From contig JADNYV010000138.1 in the NCBI GenBank assembly GCA_015501055.1, positions 1-64,000 of the forward strand: DNA of 64,000 nucleotides. Reading direction: 5' to 3'. Shown piece after piece: positions 1 to 11,548 of this stretch; position 1 is the first letter of the stretch; each line of letters opens with the position of its first letter. The stretch is from Mucidula mucida (lineage: Eukaryota > Basidiomycota > Agaricomycetes > Agaricales > Physalacriaceae). The position numbers and the translations under genes were made by a program. The notes under the pieces were generated by a model. That model saw nothing but the letters and a program-made list of their open reading frames with translations. It made no database searches and was not told the origin of the DNA.

Positions 1-157
1 AAGGCGCAGCAATATCAGTGACATTCACTTCATCAAATTCTCCCTGTAGGCTTCAATGGGTGAAGAGTTCCCATGTCAAACAAAAGCGGGGAAGATCCTT
101 GGGTATCGAATGAGGAGAACCTTCCAACTCTGATGATCGATTGCGCCACACATACAT

Positions 158-210
158 AGCAGCATGGCGCAGTGGTAGCGCGCGGGGCCCATAACCCCGA
201 GGTCCTGCTA
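158..210 (+). pseudogene. truncated initiator tRNA-Met lacking its T-arm
   Basis: The first 46 nt (acceptor 5' strand, D-arm, anticodon stem-loop with CAT, up to GAGGTC) are identical to the intact initiator tRNA gene at 63232-63303 on the other strand. The T-arm is missing: GGTC is followed directly by CTGCTA, as if about 19 nt had been deleted. Without a T-arm it is unlikely to work in translation. Confidence 0.75.
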
Positions 211-752
211 TTAGATCATGCCTATGGGCTTTCTTACTATTCAAAGTACTCTTTTGTCTTACTACCTTGAACAATCAACGGTACGGTACGCCGTCGCAAC
301 ACCCGTAGCAGGGTGACTCTCAGTATCAACTGGTGTCAATTGTGCATACGGCTCTCATCCCAAGTAGTAATGCACAAGTGGCAATATTCCTTGACCAAAA
401 ATCGAGGTCTAATCAACTAGCTACATCCGGCATACATTCAAAACTCTCTTTCTAGGTGGATTAGTCAAACTGTAGATAACTTAAAAAAACAAACGGGTAT
501 AGCACACAAAACAATATATATATATATATCCCAAGAAGCAAAGAATAGATAAAATAGATCCGCTCATGAAGCATCGTGAGTAGCCTTCACAGGACTCGGC
601 GGGACGGGAGCGCTAAAGAACCCCTCCGCCGTTATACCAATCGCCTCCACTCCCCCCCGCACTCTTCCCATTCCTCAGCGTTCCCCTCCCCACCGAAATC
701 GAGCCTTTCCGCCCCGGCCCACCACCAAAACTCGACCCGTTCTCAATCGAGA
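211..752. other. intergenic / 3' flank of the RhoGAP gene
   Basis: No gene seen in 211-560, which holds a short AT microsatellite near 517-530. From about 590 to 870 the minus strand reads open in a second frame that looks like the original C-terminus of the RhoGAP protein (see findings). Confidence 0.4.
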
Positions 753-2763
753 TCACCGACCGCGACTTGACGTCCTGCGACGATCCATTCGACAGCGTGC
801 TCCGATGCCGCGGCTTGAACCCGCTCGCGCCTGACCATGCACTTGGCGGACCATTAATCGACAGCGCGCTCCATGGTGTCCATGTCCGTGTGAGGGCCCT
901 ATGGGCATCACGAGCATTCCGTCGTCGATGGAATCTTCCTCCTCGTCCTCTCCCAGAATATACCGCGGATCACCAACGCTCCCTGTGCTTATCCGATTCG
1001 ACACCTTCGGAGGCACTGCTTCACTGCGATCCCTCACTTCGTCAAATATCTCGTAGTATCGTTGAATGCAGAGTTTGATAACACTGCCGAGCGTTGTCCT
1101 ATTCTCGGACAAGGCGGCTCTGTTCGGCGAAGACGCATTGGGGTAGAGAGCTGGTGCACCCGGAACGCCGCACATCATAACATCCTTCGTCGGGTTGTTG
1201 GACTTGACCAGATTAGGTGTAAGCACAACTGCCAAATTATGTGCGTCCATTCGATTTGACGCTGCCCGCAATGATACTTCGTGCATCAAATCTATCAACG
1301 GGGTTAACAGAAAGCCTTCACAAGAATTCAAAACTTACGCAGCACTGCACTCAGCAGAATATACATGCACGGCTCCAAGTCAGGCAGAATCGCCTCCCTC
1401 ACATATCGCACTGCCGCCATATCCGCTAGGTCGCTCTTCACCTCCGGACATCTGCGTATCACCGCGTACATCTCCTCACCAAACACCGGCTCTGGAAGAT
1501 CCCTCAAGAATTTCTTGATCAACACCGCCGCCAAATGCTGGTCCCCAAACGTCTCGAGATTGACCACGTTTCCGCGGTCGTACGCGTCCTGGGCAGCACG
1601 CAGCAGTGCCGAGGACGGCGAGCGCCGAAATAGACCCTCTTCGTACAGCCCCGTCTCCCGCAGATATTGGATAGCATCCTTAATTGGACGCGGCAAAGCG
1701 GAGTTTTCACCAGAGGCGCCCATGAGATCCGCCAGAGGTACACCAAAGGTAGACGATGATATGGGGATGGGGAGGATAATCTTCTTTTCATGTTTGTTGT
1801 TTTCTCTGCGTAAATTCGTTACAAAAGAATAGAACGGAAACGAAGGACGTACTGATAAACAGCTGGCGGGATGTCAATCTGCGTTATAGGCACTTGAGCG
1901 GCGAGCTCGGTAAGTGTGTCCATGTAAGCGATCTTGCGGAAGAATTTGGGACTGATTATAGCGCCAGCGAGCGAGAACAGCACTGCGGACACGTTGAATA
2001 AAATGCGGCAGGCAGATTGATTTACTCACTCTTGGTGAAGAAGGTGGAATGAACGATGAACTAGACACGAGTCAGCATAAATTCCGCACTCTGGACACGA
2101 CATACCAGTCTCTTTAAGTTTTTCCTGTAGTTTCTGTTCAATCCACGATAAGCCTTCCAAACCCAATTCCATCCTGGAGTATGCCGACTACCAGCTGCGA
2201 AGAAAACGACGGTGTAATCCGCTTCCACTGAGGGTGATTTAGAAAAGCCAAGGAAGGAGGAGTAAGAGACGCACCGTATAGATTGAGGTAGGACAGCACA
2301 CGAGATAGCAGCAAATCATAGTTGACTTCGTGCGGATCTGGTAATGCAGAGGCGTTGAGGACAACCCTTTGTACAAATCAACAACGAGTCAACAAAGTTG
2401 AAACAACTCACATTGGCCGCGTTCTGCAACAAAGAATCAGATACAGCGAGTAAGACACGCCAAATGAACGCACTCAAAGTCGACTCCAGCTTGGAAGATA
2501 AGCTTGCCCATTACGTCCTGGACCTTGTTCAATTCGTGGGTGGTACCGTCCGTGTAGCTGCGCGATTTCATATTCCATGGTGTATTGAAAAAGCTTCTCC
2601 TCTTGGGCGACTCGGCCTCAACATAAGACTGGTGACTGTAGTTTGTGGGGGATGCGGGAGCAGACGGAGCCGCCGAAAGCGCGGCGAGGCGCTGCTTCAG
2701 CGTGAGCGTCGTCGGTGGCATTTTTCGCGGTCGGGCTCGTGTTTGGGTTTCCATTCTTGACAT
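753..2763 (-). CDS. CRAL-TRIO / RhoGAP domain GTPase-activating protein
   Basis: Predicted cytosolic regulator that speeds GTP hydrolysis by Rho-family GTPases, built like p50RhoGAP: a lipid-binding Sec14/CRAL-TRIO module followed by RhoGAP. Exon model (complement): 2474-2763, 2412-2423, 2275-2366, 2106-2227, 2030-2060, 1853-1982, 1339-1805, 753-1291. All junctions are GT..AG and the phases agree; the second exon is only 12 nt. The CRAL-TRIO part shows RPMVVLNASALPD, then DYTVVFFAAG and FRKIAYMDTLTEL. The RhoGAP part shows GLYEEGLFRRS, whose first Arg is the likely arginine finger, then FLRDLPEPV and NLAVVLTPNLV. The first Met is chosen; another lies four codons on. The last ~45 residues are odd and basic, and another frame reads more like protein there, so the C-terminus is uncertain. 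Confidence 0.85.
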
Positions 2764-3158
2764 GTCCAGATAATGTTTGGGCTCCTATTGGATGGGCGCG
2801 TTACGATAGCGGCGTGGAGGAGCGGGGCGACGCAGAGGGTATTCACTGGTCGCGGATTAGCAGGCGAAAAAGCGACAGCGACAGCAACTCACCGGGAACA
2901 TGGCGGTCGGGAGAGGGAAGCTGATTGCCATGTGCGGCAATGGCGATCACTCAAGAACCCTAACCCCGATCAAACATGCTTTGTTCTGTTCCTTAGAATT
3001 CAGTAGATTTCCGCGAAGATAAACAGAGACAGTTCCTGAATGCTATCTCTCAATTAAACAGCATGCCAGCAGACGCGAGTCGTTAGCGAAAGCTAAACAT
3101 GCAGCGCCAACTAAGCATTTTGGTCGTCAACGTGTTTTCGTCACGTCTTCTCTAATTA
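2764..3158. other. intergenic
   Basis: Upstream region of the RhoGAP gene. I see no convincing coding segment or repeat here. Confidence 0.4.
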
Positions 3159-3560
3159 ATATTTACTGATGTTACGCCACAGGAGCTCCTCTGTCTGCTG
3201 TTTATTCTTCCAACCGTCAAACAGTTCTTTCACATCAGATCTTTTGACGCCGTCGCTATGGAGACCTCCGTTATCCTTGCAATTCCACTGATCCGCGAAT
3301 CCCTCCCGACGCTCACATTCACCAACGGCGAAAGCGTTCTTCATGAATGCGAGAGAGCTAAAAGCAGGATAAAAGGCAAATTGACCGCGCTTTTCCTGCA
3401 CTTGGGAGGCGTTATTCCGGAGAAATGTCGCTCAGGTTGATCATGGTGCGCAAGCTGATCAATCATCTACCGCCAAGGGATTATGCGCATAAGGACACAC
3501 AGCGTGGATTGGCAGCTCCGTGTTATCGATGAACAGAATGTACGCGTTGCTCTCGCCAGT
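3159..3560 (-). other. unassigned coding-like segment, possible gene remnant
   Basis: Two open stretches on the minus strand look like protein: about 3560-3470 (includes YILFIDNTELPIHAVCPYAH) and 3401-3159 (includes QFAFYPAFSSLAFMKNAF, ending ISKY-stop). They lie in different frames, and I found no clean intron joining them. They start where the esterase pseudogene ends. I do not recognise the family. They may be exons of a truncated gene or chance open frames. Confidence 0.25.
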
Positions 3561-3561
3561 A

Positions 3562-5650
3562 CTATCGCACAAACTCCTCGGGTCGTGCATTGATCAAGGC
3601 GATACCCTCAATCCTAAAATCATCTCGCTCAACATATGATCCACCAGCATCGAAGACCATATTCACAGGACTCTCTCCATACGAAGGCCAATAAGGCAGG
3701 TTACTCATAGCGCGATTCGGGTTCAGCTGATGAGCGTATGAGCATGCAAGTACACATATAGACGTAGACGGAACGCACATTGTGAGGAAAGCCATGCTCT
3801 CACCATATCTTTGGAGAACGCTAACGCGGCGGGGTCAGTACCGAGGAACATCTCAAACGTATCAGCTCGTAATATCCCCAGTGACTGCAGTCAGAATCCG
3901 CTCTGCGCGAGTATTGAACTGTTCCTCTTTATTAGATACTCGTCCTCCCTTTGATAGGACTCACCCGATACGAGTAGACATTCTGGGACCATTGCGCCAT
4001 GACTTCGCACTGGCACCTCCTCGGTGCAATGATATTTATATCCCCCGCAAAACTCGCAGACCTCTTGTATTGAAATCCGTGCTCGGCGAAGTTGACACCA
4101 CCGTCCCCAGTCCCATACGGCGAGCCCAAACTGGGATAATTGAGATAAATCCAACTAACTTGCTTGCGGTGTCAGCGCTAATGTTACGTCCATTCAGAGT
4201 CGAATCTGTTTGTGCGATGGATTAGCAGAAGACGGTTGCCTCGATGATTGCTTCACTAGTACGGAGCGCGTAAAACTGCTCATCCGGGTCGATACCTTCC
4301 CAAGCGAAAAAGGTCGCAGTACCTAATGGCAAGCCGGAGTCAACCTCAGGGACAGACCTAGTCAAATTAATTACTATACCGTGTTAGCTCCCACCAGCCC
4401 GACAATGTTCGTATCGAGCTGTCCTGTTGAAAGTAGCTTGCTCGGGAAATCGGGAATAAAGGCTCCATCAACGACGGGCCCAAAGCCAAATTTCAAAGCA
4501 TAAGCAGTATACAAAACATCATACGGCGTCGCTCTCAAGCAATCCAGTGTATCGAAGGACGAATCACAGCCGATCTGATGGACGATATCATCGTACGAAG
4601 CTTGCGTATGTTCGACGTCGTCTGCACACGACTAATTAGCGAGTGAGAAATGAGGGAACAGGTAATCAGCTAACATCGAACCCCAAGTGCCGCCCCACTC
4701 TCATAGATAGCGCCTCTGAATAAATCAGTTTCGCCATCTTTGCCACCGCCGTACGCGAGAGCTTGCAGGCCGACGCTGTATGCTCCCGCAGACTCGTGAC
4801 TGTGCTTGGATCTGGAGCGTTGCCTGGAGATCAGTTTCTACCAACGCAATTTGAGCGGTTACCGACCTCCGCCAAAATACGCGATATTCTCCTGTATCCA
4901 GTGAAGAGCCAGATGCTGGTCTCTCAAGCCAAGGTTTGCATTACCGGATGCAACGACTTCCGCCGATGCGAGAAAACCGAACGTCGGTAATCTGGGAACA
5001 AAAGTCAGACAAAGATAGTATCTAACGGATAACAGGCATACCTATAGATTATGGACACCGCGATAATGGGCTCACCCAATTCAATAGATTCTTGGACGAT
5101 ATAACGAAGGTTGTAGACCGGTGAAAATGTCGAGCCGCCACTAAAGCCACCGCCATAAATCCACACTGGCAAAAATCCATATTGGCGATGTGACAAGAGA
5201 AAGGAAAGCCGACAGACCTAATACGGGCAGATCACGAAGGTCAATATTCGGACGAACGACGTTCAGCGTCAAACAGTCTTCCGACTGATACTCTCGTGCA
5301 CCTACTCACCGCTGTACGTTCTCGTTACTTTGTGCCAAAAATATCAAACAGAAAGCTCCGTACTGCAGAGAAAATCGGGGTGTTAGATAAAGAGAGTAGA
5401 TCGCGAACCACAACGAACCTGGGGACAACTCCTTCCATAGCTCGTCGCATCCCATCCTTCGTCAGTGACACCTACTCCAGACTTTCGGATTGCGATACCT
5501 CAGGTTATCCACAGGTAAGGTAAGCCAAGAAAAACGTCTTGCTCGAACGGCGCCTTTAGATTCATTCCATGAAGAGTTCCGTTGACAATCTTCACGGATG
5601 GCGCAGTTAAAGCGCACTTCAAGGCGAGAAGCGCAGGTATCCAATAATGC
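3562..5650 (-). pseudogene. type-B carboxylesterase/lipase pseudogene (copy 1)
   Basis: Diverged relative of the intact esterase at 37713-39958, with the same exon order. Recognisable blocks are FEQDVFLGLPY near the N-terminus, VWIYGGGF (oxyanion region), AYGGGKDGETDLFRGAI after the nucleophile elbow, and a C-terminus ([19 protein letters not shown]) running to a normal stop. Two defects show it is broken. The reading frame shifts where the family has an Ala-x-Pro-Pro-Val-Asp block (near 5525-5545). The bases coding the Trp-Gly before Glu-Ser-Ala-Gly are deleted near 4805, which ruins the catalytic-serine elbow. Confidence 0.75.
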
Positions 5651-5701
5651 ATGGGATGAACAGCGAGTCGACTTAAACTCGATATTTAAGTGTATGATCA
5701 T

Positions 5702-6273
5702 TATATCAGAGAAGGAAACTTACATGGCCAACAACGGGCCCTGACGAGGTGGGTCACTCTTCCTCAGCACGGGCTTAGCCTGCGCTCCGTTTTGCCTGAA
5801 ATCTTCGGTCGATTTGGAAGACGATTCGCTGGAGCCAGGGAGGGTAAATGCAGCATTCCAAACTGAGGAATACATACGTGCGTTTAGAACGGGTTAGGCG
5901 TAGGATTTGGATCATTGCGGTTGTTAACACATCAGGCGAAGCGGGTTCGTAAGGTCAGCGCTACGACGCGTAGAAGTCAAGACCATTTGGTCCTGCACGG
6001 AGTGGGGTCCAACATGAGGGTTCGAAGCAAGAGTAGCGAAGCGCGTGATGCGGTTTCTTACGCATCTGTCACGCCGCAGAGCCCGAGACCAGCCTCCAAG
6101 CTTCAAGTGTTAGTTCAGGTCTTCTTGCGGAGCTCAACCTTTCACGAGTGCTCGATCAACAAGGAGTAAACATTGGTCGCTGCCACTGCATGTACATGAG
6201 CTTATACTGATACACTTGATCTTACCATTCGCAAGCACCTCCATCTTGAGAGGGCCGTCGACCACGAACCGCG
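5702..6273. other. intergenic
   Basis: No gene recognised between the esterase pseudogene and the F-box-like gene. Confidence 0.4.
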
Positions 6274-7498
6274 CTACCCAGCCGTTAGGCTCAGAACGCG
6301 TCGGCTTGCAATTTGAGGCAATAGCTGCTTTATTCGCTCGGCCAGGACCGGATGCGCCGCCTCGGTGATCAACTCCGCGTGCAGATCAATCTTCTCGAAA
6401 TAAACGCTCCGAAGGCTCTCGAACGTCGCATGCGCCAGACTGTCGTCAAGCGAATTCCACTCTGCCTCAAGCGTGTCCATGCCTTGGAGATCCGCAAACG
6501 CAAATGTGAGCTCTGTGAAATGTACGATTGCTTGGGAATCGGAGAGGGCACGAAATGTGGAGGCCCACCACGAGATGAATTTGCGTGTATCATCGAGGTT
6601 TTGAGGGTTGATGCTCAAGTGCACGTGCTGAAATTGCAGACCAGCAAACGGGAGTGGCAGGTATAATATTTCTCCATAATCGAGGAAATCTGAAAGCTAT
6701 GGTTTAGATCCATGTGTCATTTCAGGGATTGTGCGTACCACTTGGGAGTTCCAGTTAGAGGAGGAAACTCTTGAAACGGTCTGTACCACCAATCCGCCAA
6801 ATCGGCTACACTGTCTGTAACGATTTCGCACTGCTTCAAGTTTGGAAGGTCGAGCCTGCGCGAGAGGCAATCGGCAAAATCATAATGAAGTTGGCGGACT
6901 CTGAAGCGAATACGGGTAGGCGCACGCGCCCAGTGAATATCGTGCTCGGACGTTTATACTCGAAACCAGACAAGCTAATCCGCTTGACGTTTGTTCCTTC
7001 CAAGACCTCAAAAGCATGCTGCAAGTCTGCTAGGGTGTATATGGTCCCAATATCAAGCTCGACAAGCGGCGCGCTCCCCAAGACATTTGGGATCAAATCG
7101 CGGTAGGCAGTTCGGTCGTCCGCGTCGCCTGGCCAGGTCATTTCCTGAAACGCGATTTTGGCGAGATTGGGGAGAAGAGAAAGCATAGATGTCAGGCGAG
7201 ACATGTAGGCGGGAAATGGGACATCCTGGTAGTCGTACCAATGAACGCGTTGATAGATCTTCAAGTTGCGGATGAGCGTTTGGAGATGGGGATCTGATGT
7301 GAGATCATCCGTCAATCCGGCCATCCTCGTGTAGCTGTAGAGATCCACCTGGGCATGGCGGAACAGAGCACGCTGACTGAACCCCGACCACGTCCGCAAT
7401 ACTAGTGCGCAACTCTGCAGAGCACCTTTGTCATCGTACAGATGCTGGATAATCTTGTCGCCGAGTTCGGGTGGCAGAGACGTTTTTGGCAATGGCAT
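6274..7498 (-). CDS. F-box-like / leucine-rich protein
   Basis: Starts MPLPKTSLPPELGDKIIQHL, the usual opening of agaricomycete F-box-like proteins, which serve as substrate adaptors of SCF ubiquitin ligases. It continues with leucine-rich stretches (LPNLAKIAFQEM, APLVELDIGTIY). The frame closes at 6836 unless an intron at about 6913-6856 (GTATTC..GCGCAG) is removed. That opens a convincing second exon (LDLPNLKQCEIV, WWYRPFQEFPPL). A last exon from about 6700 to the stop at 6274 carries HLSINPQNLDD and FTELTFAFADLQG. The phases at the second intron (near 6740-6702) do not join cleanly, so either my boundary is wrong or the gene is frameshifted. Expression and substrate are unknown. Confidence 0.6.
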
Positions 7499-7499
7499 G

Positions 7500-8228
7500 G
7501 TGGCGGAGTGCTGAGAAGGAATTGGTTGACATTGGGGATATATGGAACTTGAAAGTTGATTTAAGTACCTCTAAAGGAAGTCTACGCAGCAGACAGAAAC
7601 GTTCTGCGCCTGCAGGAGTACGGGCTCTAAGCCTTTGACAGCACGAGCCGAAAGATAACCAGTGTGGTGGTGGCGGTGTTTGCGTTGTTGCGTGCCAATA
7701 CCGTTAATCAAAGCTTTGTTATGTCAACAAACTCCATGTACTTGCTGCTCAATTATTGTGTTCCAGTTAGTTAGCTTGGGCTTGGCTTGTACAATTTTCG
7801 CTGCCAATGTTTATTGGTTCAGGACTTGATTTGATGGGAGCGCTCCGAGTCAGATACCAGGCGGCATGTACTCAAGAAGAAACCCGGATAGATGTTGAGT
7901 ACAGAGGTTGTGCTGAACGCTTGATTTCTATCCTGTTGATTCTTGAATATGGTTTCGTGATAGTCGCGATTGGGAAGCAAGTACATGTATGTGACATGAG
8001 GCACATGATGTGATTGCTCAGTGATCTGTCACGGCAAGGAGTCCTTTCAGATTCCAGACCAGCTTGTCGAATCTTTATACGGCAAGGTTGAGCCTCCGCT
8101 CCATTACAGGCCGACCATTTTGTGTACTCCAAGCTAATCCGTACTTCTGCTTCTTCCTTGTATGTGGTAGCTCTTATGCTTAATCAATGACTCCATATAC
8201 TAAGGGGGGAATTTGCAGCCGCCAGTAT
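7500..8228. other. intergenic, diverged copy of the F-box fragment's upstream region
   Basis: The part from about 7940 resembles 45020-45290, the region upstream of the F-box fragment at 45302. Shared blocks include GCGATTGGGAA and GCACATGATGTGATT. The promoter was therefore duplicated together with the gene. Confidence 0.5.
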
Positions 8229-9450
8229 GGTCAATTGCTCAGACCTTCCTCCGGAGCTTATTGCAATCATCATCAACTTTAACAGTGGTGCCCAGTCAAA
8301 CCTGTGCCAGTACTCTCTAGTATGCTGTACATGGCTTTTTTCCAGCTAAAGGCAACTCTTTACTGAGCATTTGACTTGGTAAAAAAAGTTCTCCCTTCTC
8401 GTGATTTTCTCCTAGGCGCTCCACACCTTGGTGCCTATGTTCAAGAGATAATTATTGGTGGGTTGTTGTTCTTCAACATTATGTTAATACAGACATCAAT
8501 TTTGTTGTCAATGCTGTCAATAGGAAAAATGTCCAAAACCTTTTTTCTCTCCTCCCAAATATAACCAAAATCAAAGTGAAGCACTTAGCATTATTCCCTT
8601 TTCTGTTCACGAATAACTTATTTTAACAATGCCCAAAACTTTGCAAGTTTTTAATTGTGCTTTCCCTCAGATTTATGAATATTATTTCTTCTACTACTAT
8701 ACTTCCTAGCTTCAAAGACACCACTGTGAAGAGCCTTTTTATAGGCTTAGAAATGTTGTCTGAGATAGATAATCCTCTTAATCTAGATACTAAAGTATGT
8801 TTTGTAAAGCACCTTACCCTCTATTTGATATATAATGTCTCTGTGTGGTTTTCCTATTTCCGGTGTATCCTCTCACACTGGAGCAAGCTGAAGATTTGAT
8901 GCCACAAGTTAATAAGCATACAAACATGGAGCAATATACTTCGTTCTAATAATCTCTCATATTAAATACATATGTCCATTTGTGGGTTTTACTACCTTGC
9001 TCTAGTTATTGTCCTTAATATGCCTAAGGTTTCCTCCCCAATATTCTAATCCAATAGTTCTTACATAACAATGTGTCTTCTTTTATTATATCTGCACTAA
9101 ATCTTAACTATCTCCTTTTGACTACCAACATTGCATATATGGACAACCTCAGCATTGAGATTGTTTTCAGTATAATTCAGTAGTATCTATATACCTTGAC
9201 AGCTCTATTTTGCAGTATAAACAATACACCAAAGGAACTCTTGCTTATTGTGATAGCTCTTAAGGATCCCACTATTGCTGTCATATGGGAAAAAGTCAAC
9301 AACATTCTCTCTACAAACACATTTGACAGATTCAAGCATATTTACTTTTTTAATACAAAGAAATACCCTATTAATATGTTGTTGAATTCCAACACAATGA
9401 TCATGCTCAGACAAGTGTTGCCAAAGCTATTACAAGCAGGGAACTTGATA
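8229..9450 (+). pseudogene. decayed F-box gene copy, AT-rich
   Basis: The start (8230 on) reads CSDLPPELIAIII with the same flanks as the F-box fragment at 45302. A stop follows soon after at about 8347, and later segments are in several frames. Recognisable pieces are LLGAPHLGAYVQEIIIGG (8410-8465) and a segment near 9230-9360 (KELLLIVIALKDPTIAVIWE). The stretch 8450-9450 is clearly richer in A+T than the surroundings, consistent with long decay by C-to-T changes. It ends where a putative LTR begins at 9456. Confidence 0.6.
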
Positions 9451-9455
9451 GTGTG

Positions 9456-9985
9456 TGTTATGAATTACCATATTTTCACACTTTCACATCTTATCATATC
9501 TTATTGGGGGCCTTGTCTTATCAACCAACGGACTGTTTCATCATCTGTTTCGTCACCAATCATACTCCTGTTCATTACCGAAGCCGTACTCATGTCGGAC
9601 ACACACCTAACACATGGATGACATCATACATGCTGATACCTCATGGATTCCCCATTGTATACATACCACCGACACTCGTAGCACACATGGTTGTTTCAGT
9701 ATTATTACTTACATGCAGTTACCACTTGTATTTAATGGTTTCACGGACTAGTAGCATACAACACTGGGTCAAGGGCGTGGAGCTATCCCTAGCGGAAACA
9801 CGTATGGACAAGGAGTCCCAAACACAGGCTTACTAGTATATAAGCAGTAGTGTAGTATCATTGTACTTTAGTTCCGATCTCGTTTATACACCTGGCCTAG
9901 CCTAGTCTTACGAACGCAAACATTTTCTTCCTTAGTTCTTGTTGTGGTACCTGGTTGAGTCTTGTGGCTTAGTCAGTTGCTAACA
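9456..9985 (+). repeat. putative 5' LTR of Gypsy-1
   Basis: Begins TGTTATGAATTACC and could end at TAACA at 9985 or 10159, which would give TGTTA..TAACA ends. A TATA-like GTATATAAG lies at about 9836. There is no second copy in the window to prove it, so this is inference from position and ends. Confidence 0.35.
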
Positions 9986-10583
9986 GAAGATTAGAACTAC
10001 TTTCTACCACCTACCACACATCCCTGATTGTCGATCAGCACTTCGCTGTTTGATCATTGCACATTCCCCCATCCCCTTTTCTGTTTACAGATCAACGGAT
10101 TCCTAATTCCAGCGCACGTCCACATACATGTGTATTGGTCCCAGTAGCACCAGCTAACAGTTAGAGATAACTGCCTTGGGTGGTGGGAGTAGCCGCTCTC
10201 ACGAGAACGAACTTTTGGCAGTTGCACTTCAGTGGGCGCTGTTTACGGGTCAACCCCCGTTCCCAGGAAAACTTTGGCTTACCTCACACCAGAGGGACGT
10301 TGGCTGGGCAATTGCGAACTTGTGACGAGCTCTTGGGCTCCGTAGATACGTAGTCAGTAGTCGGTAAAATAGTGTAGACAGTTACAATACCTACCTACTT
10401 TACTTACCTTATGATACACACCATCATTCCCCACCCTACCAAGTCCTGGATTCTATTTCAGATCTAGGCGATTCCTCCTTATTCATCCAAACCTCTATTC
10501 CCTCACCCGTTTCATCCAAATCCGCATCACCCATATCCCCACTTTCACCCTTTCACTCTCCAATCCTATCACCCCAATTCATC

Positions 10584-11510
10584 ATGTCTAACGAAGCACC
10601 CGAAGCCGATTATCACACACCCGCTCATCACGCCAATGTCGAAACCAAAGGCCGATCCCTTGTCAACAAGCCGTATGACTATGACGGGGACAAGGCCAAG
10701 TACAAGAGCTGGTGGCGATCAATGTTCACATACATCCGTGACAAAAAGAACAACCTCACATCTGACTCCGAAAGGATTGATGTTGTTCTCTCCTACATCC
10801 GAGGAGATCATGTAGATGCGTGGGTCCAGAACTACTCGGACCAGAACTTCGACGAGGAAGAAGAGGAATGGACAGTTGCTTGGACTGAGTTCAAGGAGAA
10901 CTTGAAGGAACAATTTGTGGATTCCAACCTCGCGCGAGACGCGCAAGATCAGATCAAGCGGTTGCGCCAGGGGCAAGACACCGCTCAAGATTTCTTCCAG
11001 AAGTTTGAGGTTCTGCTCACTCAGGCAGAATATTCAAAGGATGACACATTTGTCATGCAACTTCTCGAGACCAACGTCAACAAGAAGATCATTGATCAGA
11101 TCTATGGCAGCCGAGACGGGCTGCCAGAGAAGTACAAGGATTGGAAGGCACAGATCATTCAGATCAATCAGCTGTGGAGAAGGCGGATGGCGAGCAAGAG
11201 GCCCGGCATGCAGTCCCGGCCCTAAGCTCCGCAGGCGGCTATATCGAGAGCCAATCCTATGAACCCACCCCCGACGCTAATCACACGACGAGATGCCACC
11301 GGCGTTACCTATGGAGGAGCCGGCAGGCCGATGGACATCGACAACGCACGTCAAAGAGGACTTTGCTTCAGCTGTGGCAAACACGGCCATGTCAGCAGGT
11401 TCTGTCCGAAGAAGGGTCGACCCCAGACAATTCGGGGTCTATGGACCGAAATGAATGACGAGGAGAAGAAGAAGCTGGCGGAAGAGTTGGGTTTTGCGAA
11501 GCTCCCACAG
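10584..11510 (+). pseudogene. Gypsy-1 gag, frameshifted
   Basis: The capsid part (10584-11225) carries the retrotransposon gag pattern (YKSWWRSMFTYIR, DAWVQNY, LKEQFVD, DFFQKFEVLLTQAEY). After about 11170 the frame breaks at least twice. The CCHC zinc knuckle CFSCGKHGHVSRFC is found in another frame at about 11361-11402, ending at the stop at 11511-11513. The knuckle is intact, but no single product can be made. Confidence 0.8.
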
Positions 11511-11548
11511 TAGACGCAGTCCTGCCGGAGCAGTCATCAAGGGAAGGG

